Positions 6,693-13,801 of a stretch of 19,126 nt of DNA are shown here, piece by piece. The notes under the pieces are model-generated. The model was not told where the DNA came from. It searched no databases and saw only the letters and a program-made list of their open reading frames with translations. The position numbers and the translations under genes are program-made. Each line of letters begins with the position of its first letter. Position 1 is the stretch's first letter. This DNA comes from Treponema sp. (lineage in GTDB: Bacteria > Spirochaetota > Spirochaetia > Treponematales > Treponemataceae): the NCBI GenBank assembly GCA_017622055.1, contig JAGARY010000161.1, forward strand, positions 1 through 19,126, read 5' to 3'.

Positions 6693-7160
6693 ATGAAAAA
6701 AATAAGATTATTTTGTTTGATTATTTTATTGTGTTTTTGTTTTACAAGTTGTGATGAGTTTGGATTGAAAACAATAGAAGGGGATGTTTATTTATGGCTT
6801 CCTGTTTCGGATGAAGGAGAATTAGTAGGAACCTTAGGAGACTATAAATTTGAATTGATAAAAAAAAATATACCACAAGAAAGAAAAAAAGAATTGCAAG
6901 AAGAATATCCACAAATAAGTATATTTGAAGAAAAAAAAGATATAGAACTTTATGATTTTTTTTTGTGTATTCATTTTGGTGAAAGCAGAAAGGATTTTGT
7001 AATAGATTTAACTTTAAAAACAGATGGAGATAAATATTCTGGTAAAATAGAGATTCCTTATTTAATGGATGAAGGTGGAATCTGTAAGGTTAAGTTAATA
7101 AATGAAGACAATGAAAAATTTGATGGAATTTTTGTATATAAATTTTGGAGAACAATTTAA
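6693..7160 (+). CDS. Hypothetical small lipoprotein
   Basis: 155 residues. The signal peptide is MKKIRLFCLIILLCFCFTSC with lipobox F-T-S-C, C20 being the modified residue and D-E following. In enterobacteria Asp at +2 keeps lipoproteins in the inner membrane, but this rule need not hold in spirochaetes. The mature part begins with IEGDVYLWLPVSDEGELVGTLGDYKFEL, then a charged helix and strands ending in KFDGIFVYKFW. I recognise no family. The Shine-Dalgarno GAGGA (6679-6683) lies inside the last codons of the upstream gene, consistent with coupled translation. It is 13 bases from the next gene. Confidence 0.65.
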   Translation: MKKIRLFCLIILLCFCFTSCDEFGLKTIEGDVYLWLPVSDEGELVGTLGDYKFELIKKNIPQERKKELQEEYPQISIFEEKKDIELYDFFLCIHFGESRKDFVIDLTLKTDGDKYSGKIEIPYLMDEGGICKVKLINEDNEKFDGIFVYKFWRTI

Positions 7161-7173
7161 GGGAGAATAGATA

Positions 7174-8481
7174 ATGAAAAGAAAAATATTATTTTTCGTA
7201 TTAGTAATAATTTTTAAGTGTTTTTGTTTTGCTGTGGATTTAACAGAAATGGAGGCGACGAGTCGAGTACGCTACAAATATAGCGATATTTCAGGATATG
7301 TATATTTTGAAGGTTTTAATTTTGATGGATATAAAGCAGAAACAAAAGGCATAGAACCTATGTTAGAAAAAACTTTGGAATTGTTACGGTTTTATTACGG
7401 AAAAAATGGTTCTATTGGTAAAAATCAACCTTTTGTTTTTGTAGGGCATAGTCAGGGTGGGTTACGTGCTTTAGCAATGAGTACATATTTAAAACAAAAA
7501 GATCCTCAACTTTACAAACAATTAAAAGGTGTAATAACGCTTTCTGGAATAGATAAAGGACTTAAACTATTGGAAGGTCAAGGAAGTGTAGCTCGTTCTG
7601 CATTACATTCAGATGTAATAACACTAACTAATGGTGTAAGAGGAACTTTAAAAGTGTTAAATTTTAAGGGTGGAGAAATTTTTACAGATATTCTGTTATA
7701 TGAATTAATTAATGTAGGTGTTGGAGAAGGTGCTAATGCGTTGGCTAATTATTTATTGGGAGAAAACTTTGATTTTATTTATCCTGTATTAAATAATGCA
7801 AACATAAATAATTATGCTCAAATTCGTGATATGACACCACAAAGTAATTTTATTAAAAAATATGTTATAGAAGAATCAACAGTATACAAACAACATAAAA
7901 CACAAAAAAATAGTCATCTTGCTGTTGAATGGCGACGTGGGTGGTTAGGAATTCCTTACCCTGTATTAGTAACAAAATATACACCAAAAGTTGTAAAAAC
8001 AGTTCAAGTGAATATGAAAGTAGATAAAAACTTACCTTTAGTTTTTATTACAGGAACAAATTCAAATACTCTTTCTTTGGCTAATCCTCATGAAAAATCA
8101 ATTCGTAATGGAGTAACTGCAGCAGGAAATATTTTTAGATCTGCAGAAATTGCTCATTATGCAAAATGTGTTTTAGGAATTGGTCTATTAACTGGGAGTA
8201 TTCCTGCTGCAATAGATTGTAATAAAGCAGCAAATTGGTGTGGAAATGTTGATTATGAACTTGGTGAAATAGTGGGGGAACAAAAACATGATGGCTTAGT
8301 TGCATACTCCAGCCAATATTTACCAACAAAAAGTTTGGTTAGTACAGGGTATGATACTTCTGTTTTGACAAATGTAAAGCAAAAAGATTATTCACAATAT
8401 AATCATATGAATATAGCATATAATGAATCAGAGTCAAAAAAACTTGCAGAACAATATGTAAAATCTTTTTTAGGAAAATAG
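7174..8481 (+). CDS. Exported alpha/beta-hydrolase, lipase/esterase-like
   Basis: 435 residues. The N-terminal signal sequence (about 1-20, ending FKCFCFA) has no lipobox Cys at the cleavage position, so export to the periplasm or medium is likely. The nucleophile elbow is FVFVGHSQGGLRAL with S93. Candidate partners are D373 in KHDGLVAYSSQ, the common lipase 'DG-V-x-x-S' acid motif, and H411 in SQYNHMNIA, giving a Ser-Asp-His triad in normal order. The usual upstream HG oxyanion motif is not evident; YVYFEGFNFDGY may replace it. The 280 residues between Ser and Asp exceed a minimal fold and probably include a lid or extra domain. GGGAG (7161-7165) precedes the ATG by 8 bases. The natural substrate (lipid, peptide ester or polysaccharide ester) is unknown. 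Confidence 0.75.
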   Translation: MKRKILFFVLVIIFKCFCFAVDLTEMEATSRVRYKYSDISGYVYFEGFNFDGYKAETKGIEPMLEKTLELLRFYYGKNGSIGKNQPFVFVGHSQGGLRALAMSTYLKQKDPQLYKQLKGVITLSGIDKGLKLLEGQGSVARSALHSDVITLTNGVRGTLKVLNFKGGEIFTDILLYELINVGVGEGANALANYLLGENFDFIYPVLNNANINNYAQIRDMTPQSNFIKKYVIEESTVYKQHKTQKNSHLAVEWRRGWLGIPYPVLVTKYTPKVVKTVQVNMKVDKNLPLVFITGTNSNTLSLANPHEKSIRNGVTAAGNIFRSAEIAHYAKCVLGIGLLTGSIPAAIDCNKAANWCGNVDYELGEIVGEQKHDGLVAYSSQYLPTKSLVSTGYDTSVLTNVKQKDYSQYNHMNIAYNESESKKLAEQYVKSFLGK

Positions 8482-8482
8482 A

Positions 8483-9169
8483 ATGAAATACTTGGTAAAT
8501 TTTGTAATTATCTGTATGTTTTTATTTTCTTGTTCAAATAATTGTTATAAAAAAGAAGATATTAGAATACGAATTTCTTTGGAATCTATAGATTCAGATG
8601 AAGTAGAAATAAGAGTTTTTGCAGAAAATCAAGATGGAAATGCAATTACAGGTGCATTTGTTTCACTAAAATCTTCTCAAAATCAATTTAAAAGAATTTA
8701 TTTTGATACAAATGAGTGGTGTTATAAAACAGAACTTACTGTGTTGAATAATGAATCTTTTACTATTTATGTGGATTCTGTTTTATTAACAGAAGCAAAG
8801 GAAATTTGTGTACCTTATTCTAGGCTAGAAGCACCATCAACTATTACAAATATTACTGATGAATTAGGAAATTCAATTTTTACTGGTAATACTTTGTCTG
8901 CAGAAAAGAATATTCAAATTTCATGGGAATTACAAGAAGAAGATGTTGTATATTGTGTAAGAATAAAAGATTCTTTTTCTTCAATTGTGTATGAAGCCTC
9001 TACAGAAGAAAAATCAATAATAATACCTGCAAACACATTAAAAAATGGAAAATATTATTATGTATATGTCCAAGCTCAAAAAATTTTAGGAGATATACAA
9101 TATAAAGATGAAATGTATTATTCAGTCTTTACGAATGAGAGTTCACAAGTGGAGTTTAGAGTTGATTAA
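8483..9169 (+). CDS. Hypothetical lipoprotein with a fibronectin III-like C-terminal domain
   Basis: 228 residues. The signal peptide is MKYLVNFVIICMFLFSC with lipobox L-F-S-C (C17). Residues 25-110 look like a beta-sandwich (IRIRISLESID...VEIRVFAENQDGNAITGAFVSLKSS), resembling carboxypeptidase-regulatory or Ig-like folds that present 'G-x-x-V-x-L' turns. Residues 120-228 resemble fibronectin type III (IQISWELQEEDVVYCVRIKDS... and NGKYYYVYVQAQ). This suggests a binding or scaffold role on the cell surface. The ATG lies one base after the hydrolase stop, and AGGA sits within the hydrolase's last codons. The 3' end overlaps the start of the peptidase gene by 8 bp under the start chosen there. 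Confidence 0.65.
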   Translation: MKYLVNFVIICMFLFSCSNNCYKKEDIRIRISLESIDSDEVEIRVFAENQDGNAITGAFVSLKSSQNQFKRIYFDTNEWCYKTELTVLNNESFTIYVDSVLLTEAKEICVPYSRLEAPSTITNITDELGNSIFTGNTLSAEKNIQISWELQEEDVVYCVRIKDSFSSIVYEASTEEKSIIIPANTLKNGKYYYVYVQAQKILGDIQYKDEMYYSVFTNESSQVEFRVD

Positions 9170-10565
9170 AGAAAGGATAAGAAAGTGTTATGTATTTGTT
9201 TTGCTTATCCTTTTTTTTACAGCTTGTACAATTAATAATTCAGAATATACATATTCAATAACAAATCCAAAAAAAGGATGGTTATATTATACGGATAATC
9301 CAATTCTGTTTTCAGTGAATGTAAAGACGAACAACATAGAATGGTCTTCTTCTTTAGATGGTACGATAGGTAAAGGTAATCAGATTTCTTGTACTTTGTC
9401 AGAAGGAAAACATACTATATCTGCAACAATGAATAACTCAATTATATTTGTCAATGATATACAGGTTCTAAACAGATTTAATTCAAATGATGTTTTTGTT
9501 TATAAAATCAATCGCTGTGAACAAAATATTTATTTACAGGAAGGAACTTACCAACCTGTTATATTTTCTTTAAAAGGTAGTTCAAAAGGAACGGATTTTT
9601 TTATTAATAAAGAAAGAACAATTATAAAGAAAGCTAAAAAAAGCAATCAAAAAGAAATAACAAAAGATTTTAGCATAAGTAAAAATGTTTCGAATTTGAA
9701 TTTAATCAAAACAAAGAAAAAGAGTAGAAATATTTTTAATGAAGAAGAAAAGGAAAGAGAGTTTTTTGTTTTAAATACAAATAATCAATTGGAAAAGCCT
9801 CATAGAATTTTGTCAAAACTAATATCTAGTGGAAAAAACTATATGCTATGGGCACCAGTTGATATAGAACTAGATTTTGTAGCAATAAATCAATTAATAA
9901 ATAATTTTGAACAAATAATATACCCTCGAACAAAAGAAATATTTGGTGAATGGGCAGATATTGATTTGGATGGAAAAATATCAATCCTATTAAGCCCTTC
10001 GCTGAACGATGAAAAAAAAGCAATTGGATATTTTAATCCCGTAGATTTATTTGAAAGAAATATAGATATGAACAGTGATTCTTATAATCCTTATAGTAAT
10101 GAGATGGATATTGTTTATTTGGCCGTACCTTCTAGCGACGAAAGGGGAAGTTTTGGAATTAATAGTGTTTCTGCAACATTGGCTCATGAATTAACTCATT
10201 GTATTACATTTAATCAAAAAACATATTTACATATTTTAGATGGAGATGAGGAAAGAGAACAAGAAGAATTATTTTTAGATGAAGGTTTAAGTCATTTAAG
10301 TGAAAATTTATGCGGTTTTGGAATTTCTGGTGGAAATATATTGTTTCTGTTAGAATTTCTTAACAACACATCCTTAATTTCTTTTTGCAAAGAAGATGCA
10401 TACGGCAATGAAGATACTACTGGCAGAAGAGGTGCTATGTTATTATTTTTATCTTGGTTATATGACCAAAGTGAGGATGGAAGAGCTTTTTTAGGAAAAA
10501 TATTAAAATCAGAAAATTATGGTTGGGAATGTATTGGAGAAGCTTTTGGAAAAAAATACGGATGA
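9162..10565 (+). CDS. Zinc metallopeptidase lipoprotein (gluzincin, M30-like), truncated by a frameshift
   Basis: 467 residues from a TTG start at 9162, preceded by GGAG (9152-9155). This start puts a lipoprotein signal (KERIRKCYVFVLLILFFTAC, lipobox F-T-A-C, C22) at the N-terminus; the upstream ATG at 9108 gives an unconvincing N-terminus. Residues 25-105 are an Ig/cadherin-like module (IEWSSSLDGTIGKGN... LSEGKHTISATM). DIDLDGKISILLSP (266-279) resembles the D-x-D-x-D-G turn before the catalytic domain of hyicolysin-type peptidases. The zinc motif is H342-E-L-T-H346, with E374 (FLDEGLSHLSE) as the third ligand. The frame stops at 10563-10565 after a run of seven A's (10550-10556), and the family's helix continues in the +1 frame. 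Substrate is unknown. Confidence 0.7.
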   Translation: MIKERIRKCYVFVLLILFFTACTINNSEYTYSITNPKKGWLYYTDNPILFSVNVKTNNIEWSSSLDGTIGKGNQISCTLSEGKHTISATMNNSIIFVNDIQVLNRFNSNDVFVYKINRCEQNIYLQEGTYQPVIFSLKGSSKGTDFFINKERTIIKKAKKSNQKEITKDFSISKNVSNLNLIKTKKKSRNIFNEEEKEREFFVLNTNNQLEKPHRILSKLISSGKNYMLWAPVDIELDFVAINQLINNFEQIIYPRTKEIFGEWADIDLDGKISILLSPSLNDEKKAIGYFNPVDLFERNIDMNSDSYNPYSNEMDIVYLAVPSSDERGSFGINSVSATLAHELTHCITFNQKTYLHILDGDEEREQEELFLDEGLSHLSENLCGFGISGGNILFLLEFLNNTSLISFCKEDAYGNEDTTGRRGAMLLFLSWLYDQSEDGRAFLGKILKSENYGWECIGEAFGKKYG

Positions 10566-10869
10566 TTTATTTAAAGAGTTTATAAAAGATATTCTTTATT
10601 CATATAAAATAAATAAAAAAAATCAATACCCTACAGACGAAATAACAGGAGAACCAGTTTTGTTTTTTTGTAATATGGGGGATTTTTTATATAATGGGAA
10701 AGATATTAATATTGGGTTTCCTAAAATAAATGATAGTAATAATAATAACATTCTTCCCTATTCATTCTTTTTTACAAAGGAAATGATGTGTTCGAAGAAT
10801 AATACAGTACAAATAACCAGTAATGATATAAATGATTCATTCTATTTGGCAACAACTTTTATTAATTGA
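10550..10869 (+). pseudogene. Displaced C-terminal part of the metallopeptidase, in another frame
   Basis: If one A of the A7 run (10550-10556) is skipped, the reading continues ...GEAFGKNTDDLFKEFIKDILYS... to the TGA at 10867-10869, adding about 100 residues. 'GK-x-x-x-[ED]LFKEF' is the sequence expected after the catalytic domain in these peptidases, which argues that this was one gene. An in-frame ATG at 10519 exists, but it overlaps the upstream frame and has no Shine-Dalgarno, so a separate gene is unlikely. Restored, the protein would be about 568 residues. Explanations are a real disruption, slippage at A7 producing both forms, or a homopolymer sequencing error. Confidence 0.65.
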
Positions 10870-10874
10870 GTTTG

Positions 10875-10956
10875 AAAAAAATAAACGACGCAGTGCGCAG
10901 TTTGTTTACTGTAAGTCCAATCGAAATAATTTAGAATTGCGTTCTGGGGACCATTT
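10875..10956. repeat. Right copy of the 82-bp direct repeat (argA/metF 3'-end junction)
   Basis: This copy matches 4632-4713 except at 10883 (a for c) and 10889 (c for t). It contains the last 16 codons and stop of argA on the minus strand, and on the plus strand a detached metF tail (...INDAVRSLFTVSPIEII, TAG at 10932-10934). Both differences are third-position synonymous changes in the metF frame and lie outside argA. Confidence 0.95.
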
Positions 10957-12321
10957 TTCTTTGCGTTTTTGTGGCAAAGTAGAAATGTCGTCGGGCTTAA
11001 ATCCTAATTTTTCAAAAACATCAGCGGCTTGAGTTGTCAAAATGAAGACACTTTTAAGCTGCTGTTTTTTTGCTTTTTCAATAAGGAAGTGTATCATTTT
11101 TGCACCAATTCCCATGTGGTCAAATTTTTGTTCAACGGCAACCGCCGCAATTTCCCCTTGGTCCCACCCGAAAACACATTCAGAACCGCCGCCACTTACG
11201 TTTGAATCACTACATCCAGCGCCTACGCCAGTATCTGAATAAAGGTGAAGTGCCGCACAAGCATGAACACCACCGTCCACTTCGTACACAATAAAATCAG
11301 AAAGTTCAGCAGAAAGTTGCTGCTCTGTGCGAGGCAAAAGTTTTTGAGTTTCAACAAATGGTTTTTGAATTGCCAAAACCGAAGGAATATCAGTTTGTTC
11401 CATTGGGCGAATTCCACCGTAGTTGCTTTTATAAATCATTGTTCCAGAACCCAAATCAGAAAAAATTTCAGACGGAAGAACTCCATCAATATTTCCATCC
11501 AAAATGTGAACTCTGGAAACTCCATTCAAACATGCTTCTTTAGCTTTTTCAAGCAAAGTTAAAACATTAGTTTTTCCCGAAGAATTTGAAACAGGTTTTG
11601 CACTACGATTTTTGCTAACAAAAAGGTCAAGTTCTTCTAAATCCATTGCAGGAATATCGCCATTTTGAGCCAAAGGAAAATCATCTGGAACCAAAAAATT
11701 ATCTTTATTCAAATTTGGAGATTCCATCAAATAAAAAAGTTTATCGGCATTAAGATTCATTGCAATTTGTTGGGCCAAAGAAACAGAAGAAATGTTGTAT
11801 GGATGTCCCGCTTCGTTCCAACCAATGCAAGGAAAAATTGGAATAAAACCGTCATTTAAAACAGTGTTAATAGATTCAATTTGAAGTTTGTCAATTTCAC
11901 CGGCAGTTCCAAAATCAAAACCATCAAAAACGCCTTTTGCTCTTGAACGAACCCAGTTTCCAATAACCGCCGTAATTTTGTTTGCCGCCAAACTAGTCAT
12001 AATAATATTGGAAACATCAAAAGCCGCCATTTTAATTAAAGGCATGGCATCTTCCGAAGTAACCCGAATATCATCTTTGTACTGACACACAATATTTGAC
12101 GCAGAAAGAATTTCATCAATACGTTTACGAGCACCAGGCACAAGAATTACCTTAAGTCCTGCTTTGTGCAAAAGAGAAATATCTTGAATGTGACTCAAAA
12201 AAAGTTCAGATTCAATAATGTTTTCATCAATATAAATTACAATCAGAGCATTTTTAAACTTTTGAAGATAGCGAATAACGCCCCTAATATTTTCGGCTTT
12301 TTGCGTAATGATTTCTTTCAT
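10906..12321 (-). CDS. argA: N-acetylglutamate synthase (amino-acid N-acetyltransferase)
   Basis: 471 residues with the classical ArgA layout: an N-terminal amino-acid-kinase-like domain (about 1-295) and a C-terminal GNAT domain (about 302-471). It makes N-acetylglutamate, the first step of arginine synthesis. In the kinase-like part I see LHKAGLKVILVPGARKRIDEIL (51-72) and GWNEAGHPYNISSVSLAQQIA (167-187), hallmarks of bacterial ArgA. The GNAT acetyl-CoA loop is in EQKFDHMGIGAKMIHFLIEKA. Residues 362-387 are a Gly/Ser/Cys-rich insertion in the GNAT domain. The last 16 codons lie in the 82-bp repeat and must once have overlapped the end of metF. There is no Shine-Dalgarno; a promoter-like pair abuts the ATG, suggesting a leaderless mRNA. 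Feedback inhibition by arginine is typical of the family. Confidence 0.9.
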   Translation of the reverse strand: MKEIITQKAENIRGVIRYLQKFKNALIVIYIDENIIESELFLSHIQDISLLHKAGLKVILVPGARKRIDEILSASNIVCQYKDDIRVTSEDAMPLIKMAAFDVSNIIMTSLAANKITAVIGNWVRSRAKGVFDGFDFGTAGEIDKLQIESINTVLNDGFIPIFPCIGWNEAGHPYNISSVSLAQQIAMNLNADKLFYLMESPNLNKDNFLVPDDFPLAQNGDIPAMDLEELDLFVSKNRSAKPVSNSSGKTNVLTLLEKAKEACLNGVSRVHILDGNIDGVLPSEIFSDLGSGTMIYKSNYGGIRPMEQTDIPSVLAIQKPFVETQKLLPRTEQQLSAELSDFIVYEVDGGVHACAALHLYSDTGVGAGCSDSNVSGGGSECVFGWDQGEIAAVAVEQKFDHMGIGAKMIHFLIEKAKKQQLKSVFILTTQAADVFEKLGFKPDDISTLPQKRKEKWSPERNSKLFRLDLQ

Positions 12322-12327
12322 ACAAAA

Positions 12328-12356
12328 AATGTACCATTAATCAAAACTCTAAACAA
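12328..12356 (-). promoter_or_regulatory. Promoter-like pair abutting the argA start codon
   Basis: On the minus strand TTGTTT (12356-12351) and TACATT (12333-12328) are separated by 17 bp. The -10 ends 6 bases before the ATG (12321). No Shine-Dalgarno is possible in the remaining leader, so the transcript would begin at or very near the start codon. Confidence 0.45.
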
Positions 12357-12364
12357 GTAGGTCT

Positions 12365-12385
12365 TTGTCGGGCGTAACCCGACAA
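12365..12385 (-). terminator. Hairpin between the antiporter and argA genes
   Basis: ttgtcggg (12365-12372) and cccgacaa (12378-12385) form an 8-bp stem with a 5-base loop, 15 bases past the antiporter stop. There is no U-tract on the minus strand, so termination strength is doubtful. The same tgtcggg/cccgaca stem recurs at 14713-14748, suggesting a reused genomic hairpin. Confidence 0.4.
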
Positions 12386-12400
12386 TTCAAAACTTATGTA

Positions 12401-13642
12401 TTAATTAGACAACGCTTTACCTTCTTTAGTAAAAGACTTTTTAAGCAAAATTGGAACTAAAACAGAAGAAACAATAATCAATAAAATTACAGAAGTAAAA
12501 TATTTAGATTCAATCAAACCAACAGAAAGCCCTTTTGTGGCAACAATAAGAGCAACTTCCCCACGAACCATCATTCCATAACCAATTTGCAAAGATTCTT
12601 TTCCGTTGAAGCCTAAAAGTTTTGAAACTCCTGAACATCCAATAATTTTAGAAATACATCCAACAATTACAAATGCAATTGCAAACCACAAAAGTGTCGA
12701 ATCCATTCCAGAAAGATTTGTTTTTAAACCGATGCTAGCAAAGAAGATTGGGCTAAAGAACATGTAAGAGTTAATATCAATTTTTGATTCCATGTAAGAA
12801 GCATCAGAAAGGCTACACAAAACTATACCAGCAATGTACGCCCCTGTAATATCTGCAATTCCAAAGAATTTTTCTGCTGCATAAGCAAAAATTAAAGCTA
12901 CACCAAGAGCGTAAATTGGAATGCGTCGTGAATGTGGGTGGCGTTTATCATACCAAGAAAAGAATTTATAAATAATGAATCCGCCAACAATTGCACAAAC
13001 AAAAAAAGCTAAAATCTTTAAAATAATTGCAAGATATCCGCCAGAACCAGAACTAACACCCAAAACAATTGTCAAAACAATAATTCCAATTACATCATCA
13101 ATAATTGCGGCACTTACAATTGTTTGTCCTACATCTGTTCTAATTTTTCCAAGTTCTTTTAAAACTGCAACAGAAATACTAACAGAAGTTGCTGATAAAA
13201 TTGTACCAATGAACATTGACTTAAAAAAGTTTAATGTTCCAAAACCGTCAAAGCCCCAAAAACAAAGTGCCATAATCGTTCCCATTATAAAAGGAACAAA
13301 AACACCCATACAAGCAATAATTGTAGATTTAATTCCCGATTTTACTAGTGATTTTAGGTTTGTGCTTAATCCGGCAGAAAACATTATTAAAATTACGCCA
13401 ATTTCGGCCATGTATGTAATAAATTTGTTTGCTTCGTTGTAAATTACGTTTGTTTCTACTCCACCAAAATTATGAAACCAAGGAATAAAACGCAACAAAA
13501 GACCTGCAAGAATCATTCCAACAACTTGTGGAATACCAACTTTTTTTGTAAGAACACCAATAAATTTTGCAGCAATAACAATTACACCAACCGAAAGTAA
13601 AATGTGCAAAATGATTTCTGAATTTGAAACTGTACCTTCCAT
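12401..13642 (-). CDS. CPA2-type cation/proton antiporter (NapA/Kef-like)
   Basis: 413 residues, almost entirely hydrophobic, with about 11-13 transmembrane helices: the membrane domain of a monovalent cation:proton antiporter. The paired aspartates D182-D183 in SAAIIDDVIGIIVL mark the ion-binding site of electrogenic CPA2/NapA/NhaA-like exchangers. Other family blocks are GIPQVVGMILAGLLL (36-50), EIGVILIMFSAGL (80-92), ILSATSVSISVAVLKELG (TM4 crossover) and GYGMMVRGEVALIVA near the C-terminus. There is no C-terminal TrkA-N/RCK domain, so a NapA/NhaS-like Na+/H+ exchanger is more likely than a full KefB/C. AAGG lies 10 bases before the ATG and a good promoter lies upstream. The role is inferred to be pH and sodium homeostasis. 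Confidence 0.88.
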   Translation of the reverse strand: MEGTVSNSEIILHILLSVGVIVIAAKFIGVLTKKVGIPQVVGMILAGLLLRFIPWFHNFGGVETNVIYNEANKFITYMAEIGVILIMFSAGLSTNLKSLVKSGIKSTIIACMGVFVPFIMGTIMALCFWGFDGFGTLNFFKSMFIGTILSATSVSISVAVLKELGKIRTDVGQTIVSAAIIDDVIGIIVLTIVLGVSSGSGGYLAIILKILAFFVCAIVGGFIIYKFFSWYDKRHPHSRRIPIYALGVALIFAYAAEKFFGIADITGAYIAGIVLCSLSDASYMESKIDINSYMFFSPIFFASIGLKTNLSGMDSTLLWFAIAFVIVGCISKIIGCSGVSKLLGFNGKESLQIGYGMMVRGEVALIVATKGLSVGLIESKYFTSVILLIIVSSVLVPILLKKSFTKEGKALSN

Positions 13643-13671
13643 TTTTTCTAGACCTTTTTATATGATACGCC

Positions 13672-13700
13672 ATTATAATTCTCTTGCAAAAGAATAGCAA
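13672..13700 (-). promoter_or_regulatory. Promoter of the antiporter gene
   Basis: On the minus strand TTGCTA (13700-13695) and consensus TATAAT (13677-13672) are separated by 17 bp. They are followed by a leader of roughly 25 bases containing AAGG before the ATG at 13642. The 159-bp gap (13643-13801) is a divergent promoter region shared with the amidohydrolase gene. Confidence 0.6.
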
Positions 13701-13789
13701 TACTATGCGTTTTTATGCATTTTTTGCAATATGATGTTTTTTTCTGCAATTTTTTTTTGAAAATTATAGCCATTTTAATTTCGATTCAC

Positions 13790-13795
13790 TATAAT
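13790..13795 (+). promoter_or_regulatory. -10 box abutting the amidohydrolase start codon
   Basis: Consensus TATAAT ends 6 bases before the ATG at 13802, with only T residues between and no Shine-Dalgarno. A matching -35 at 16-18 bp is poor (around 13767-13772, tagcca). If the -10 is real, the mRNA is leaderless. Confidence 0.45.
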
Positions 13796-13801
13796 TTTTT
13801 T

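Larger units (their letters stand above)
4632..10956. mobile_element. Putative inserted cassette bounded by 82-bp direct repeats
   Basis: Two copies of an 82-bp sequence flank 6161 bp of unique DNA (4714-10874). The repeat is the convergent metF/argA 3'-end junction, and each copy finishes one of the two genes. The interior carries one regulator and a co-directional operon of secreted or lipid-anchored proteins, unrelated to the housekeeping neighbours. This is the classic signature of site-specific integration at gene 3' ends (attL/attR-like). However, no tyrosine or serine recombinase, transposase or relaxase is inside. It may be mobilised in trans, be decayed, or have arisen by homologous exchange or unequal recombination. 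Confidence 0.6.

Noticed and set aside
9108..9161. ATG start at 9108 for the metallopeptidase
   Set aside because: It would overlap the upstream gene by 62 bp and bury the lipoprotein signal 18 residues in; TTG at 9162 with GGAG upstream gives a normal lipoprotein N-terminus.
10519..10869. A separate small gene starting at ATG 10519
   Set aside because: There is no ribosome site and it overlaps the peptidase frame; its residues read as the continuation of the peptidase after a one-base shift.
4632..10956. Reading the 82-bp repeats as target-site duplications of an insertion sequence
   Set aside because: IS target duplications are usually 2-14 bp; no transposase or terminal inverted repeats are seen at the cassette edges.
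11042..12085. Several plus-strand open frames opposite argA
   Set aside because: All are antisense to a convincing gene and have no start signals.
12975..13442. 155-codon plus-strand open frame
   Set aside because: It is antisense to the antiporter, has low-complexity composition reflecting membrane codons, and matches no family.
13715..13801. Longer start for the amidohydrolase giving a hydrophobic N-terminus like a signal peptide
   Set aside because: The metal-binding D-x-H-x-H of barrel strand 1 begins right after 13802; the upstream part spans the divergent promoter region.
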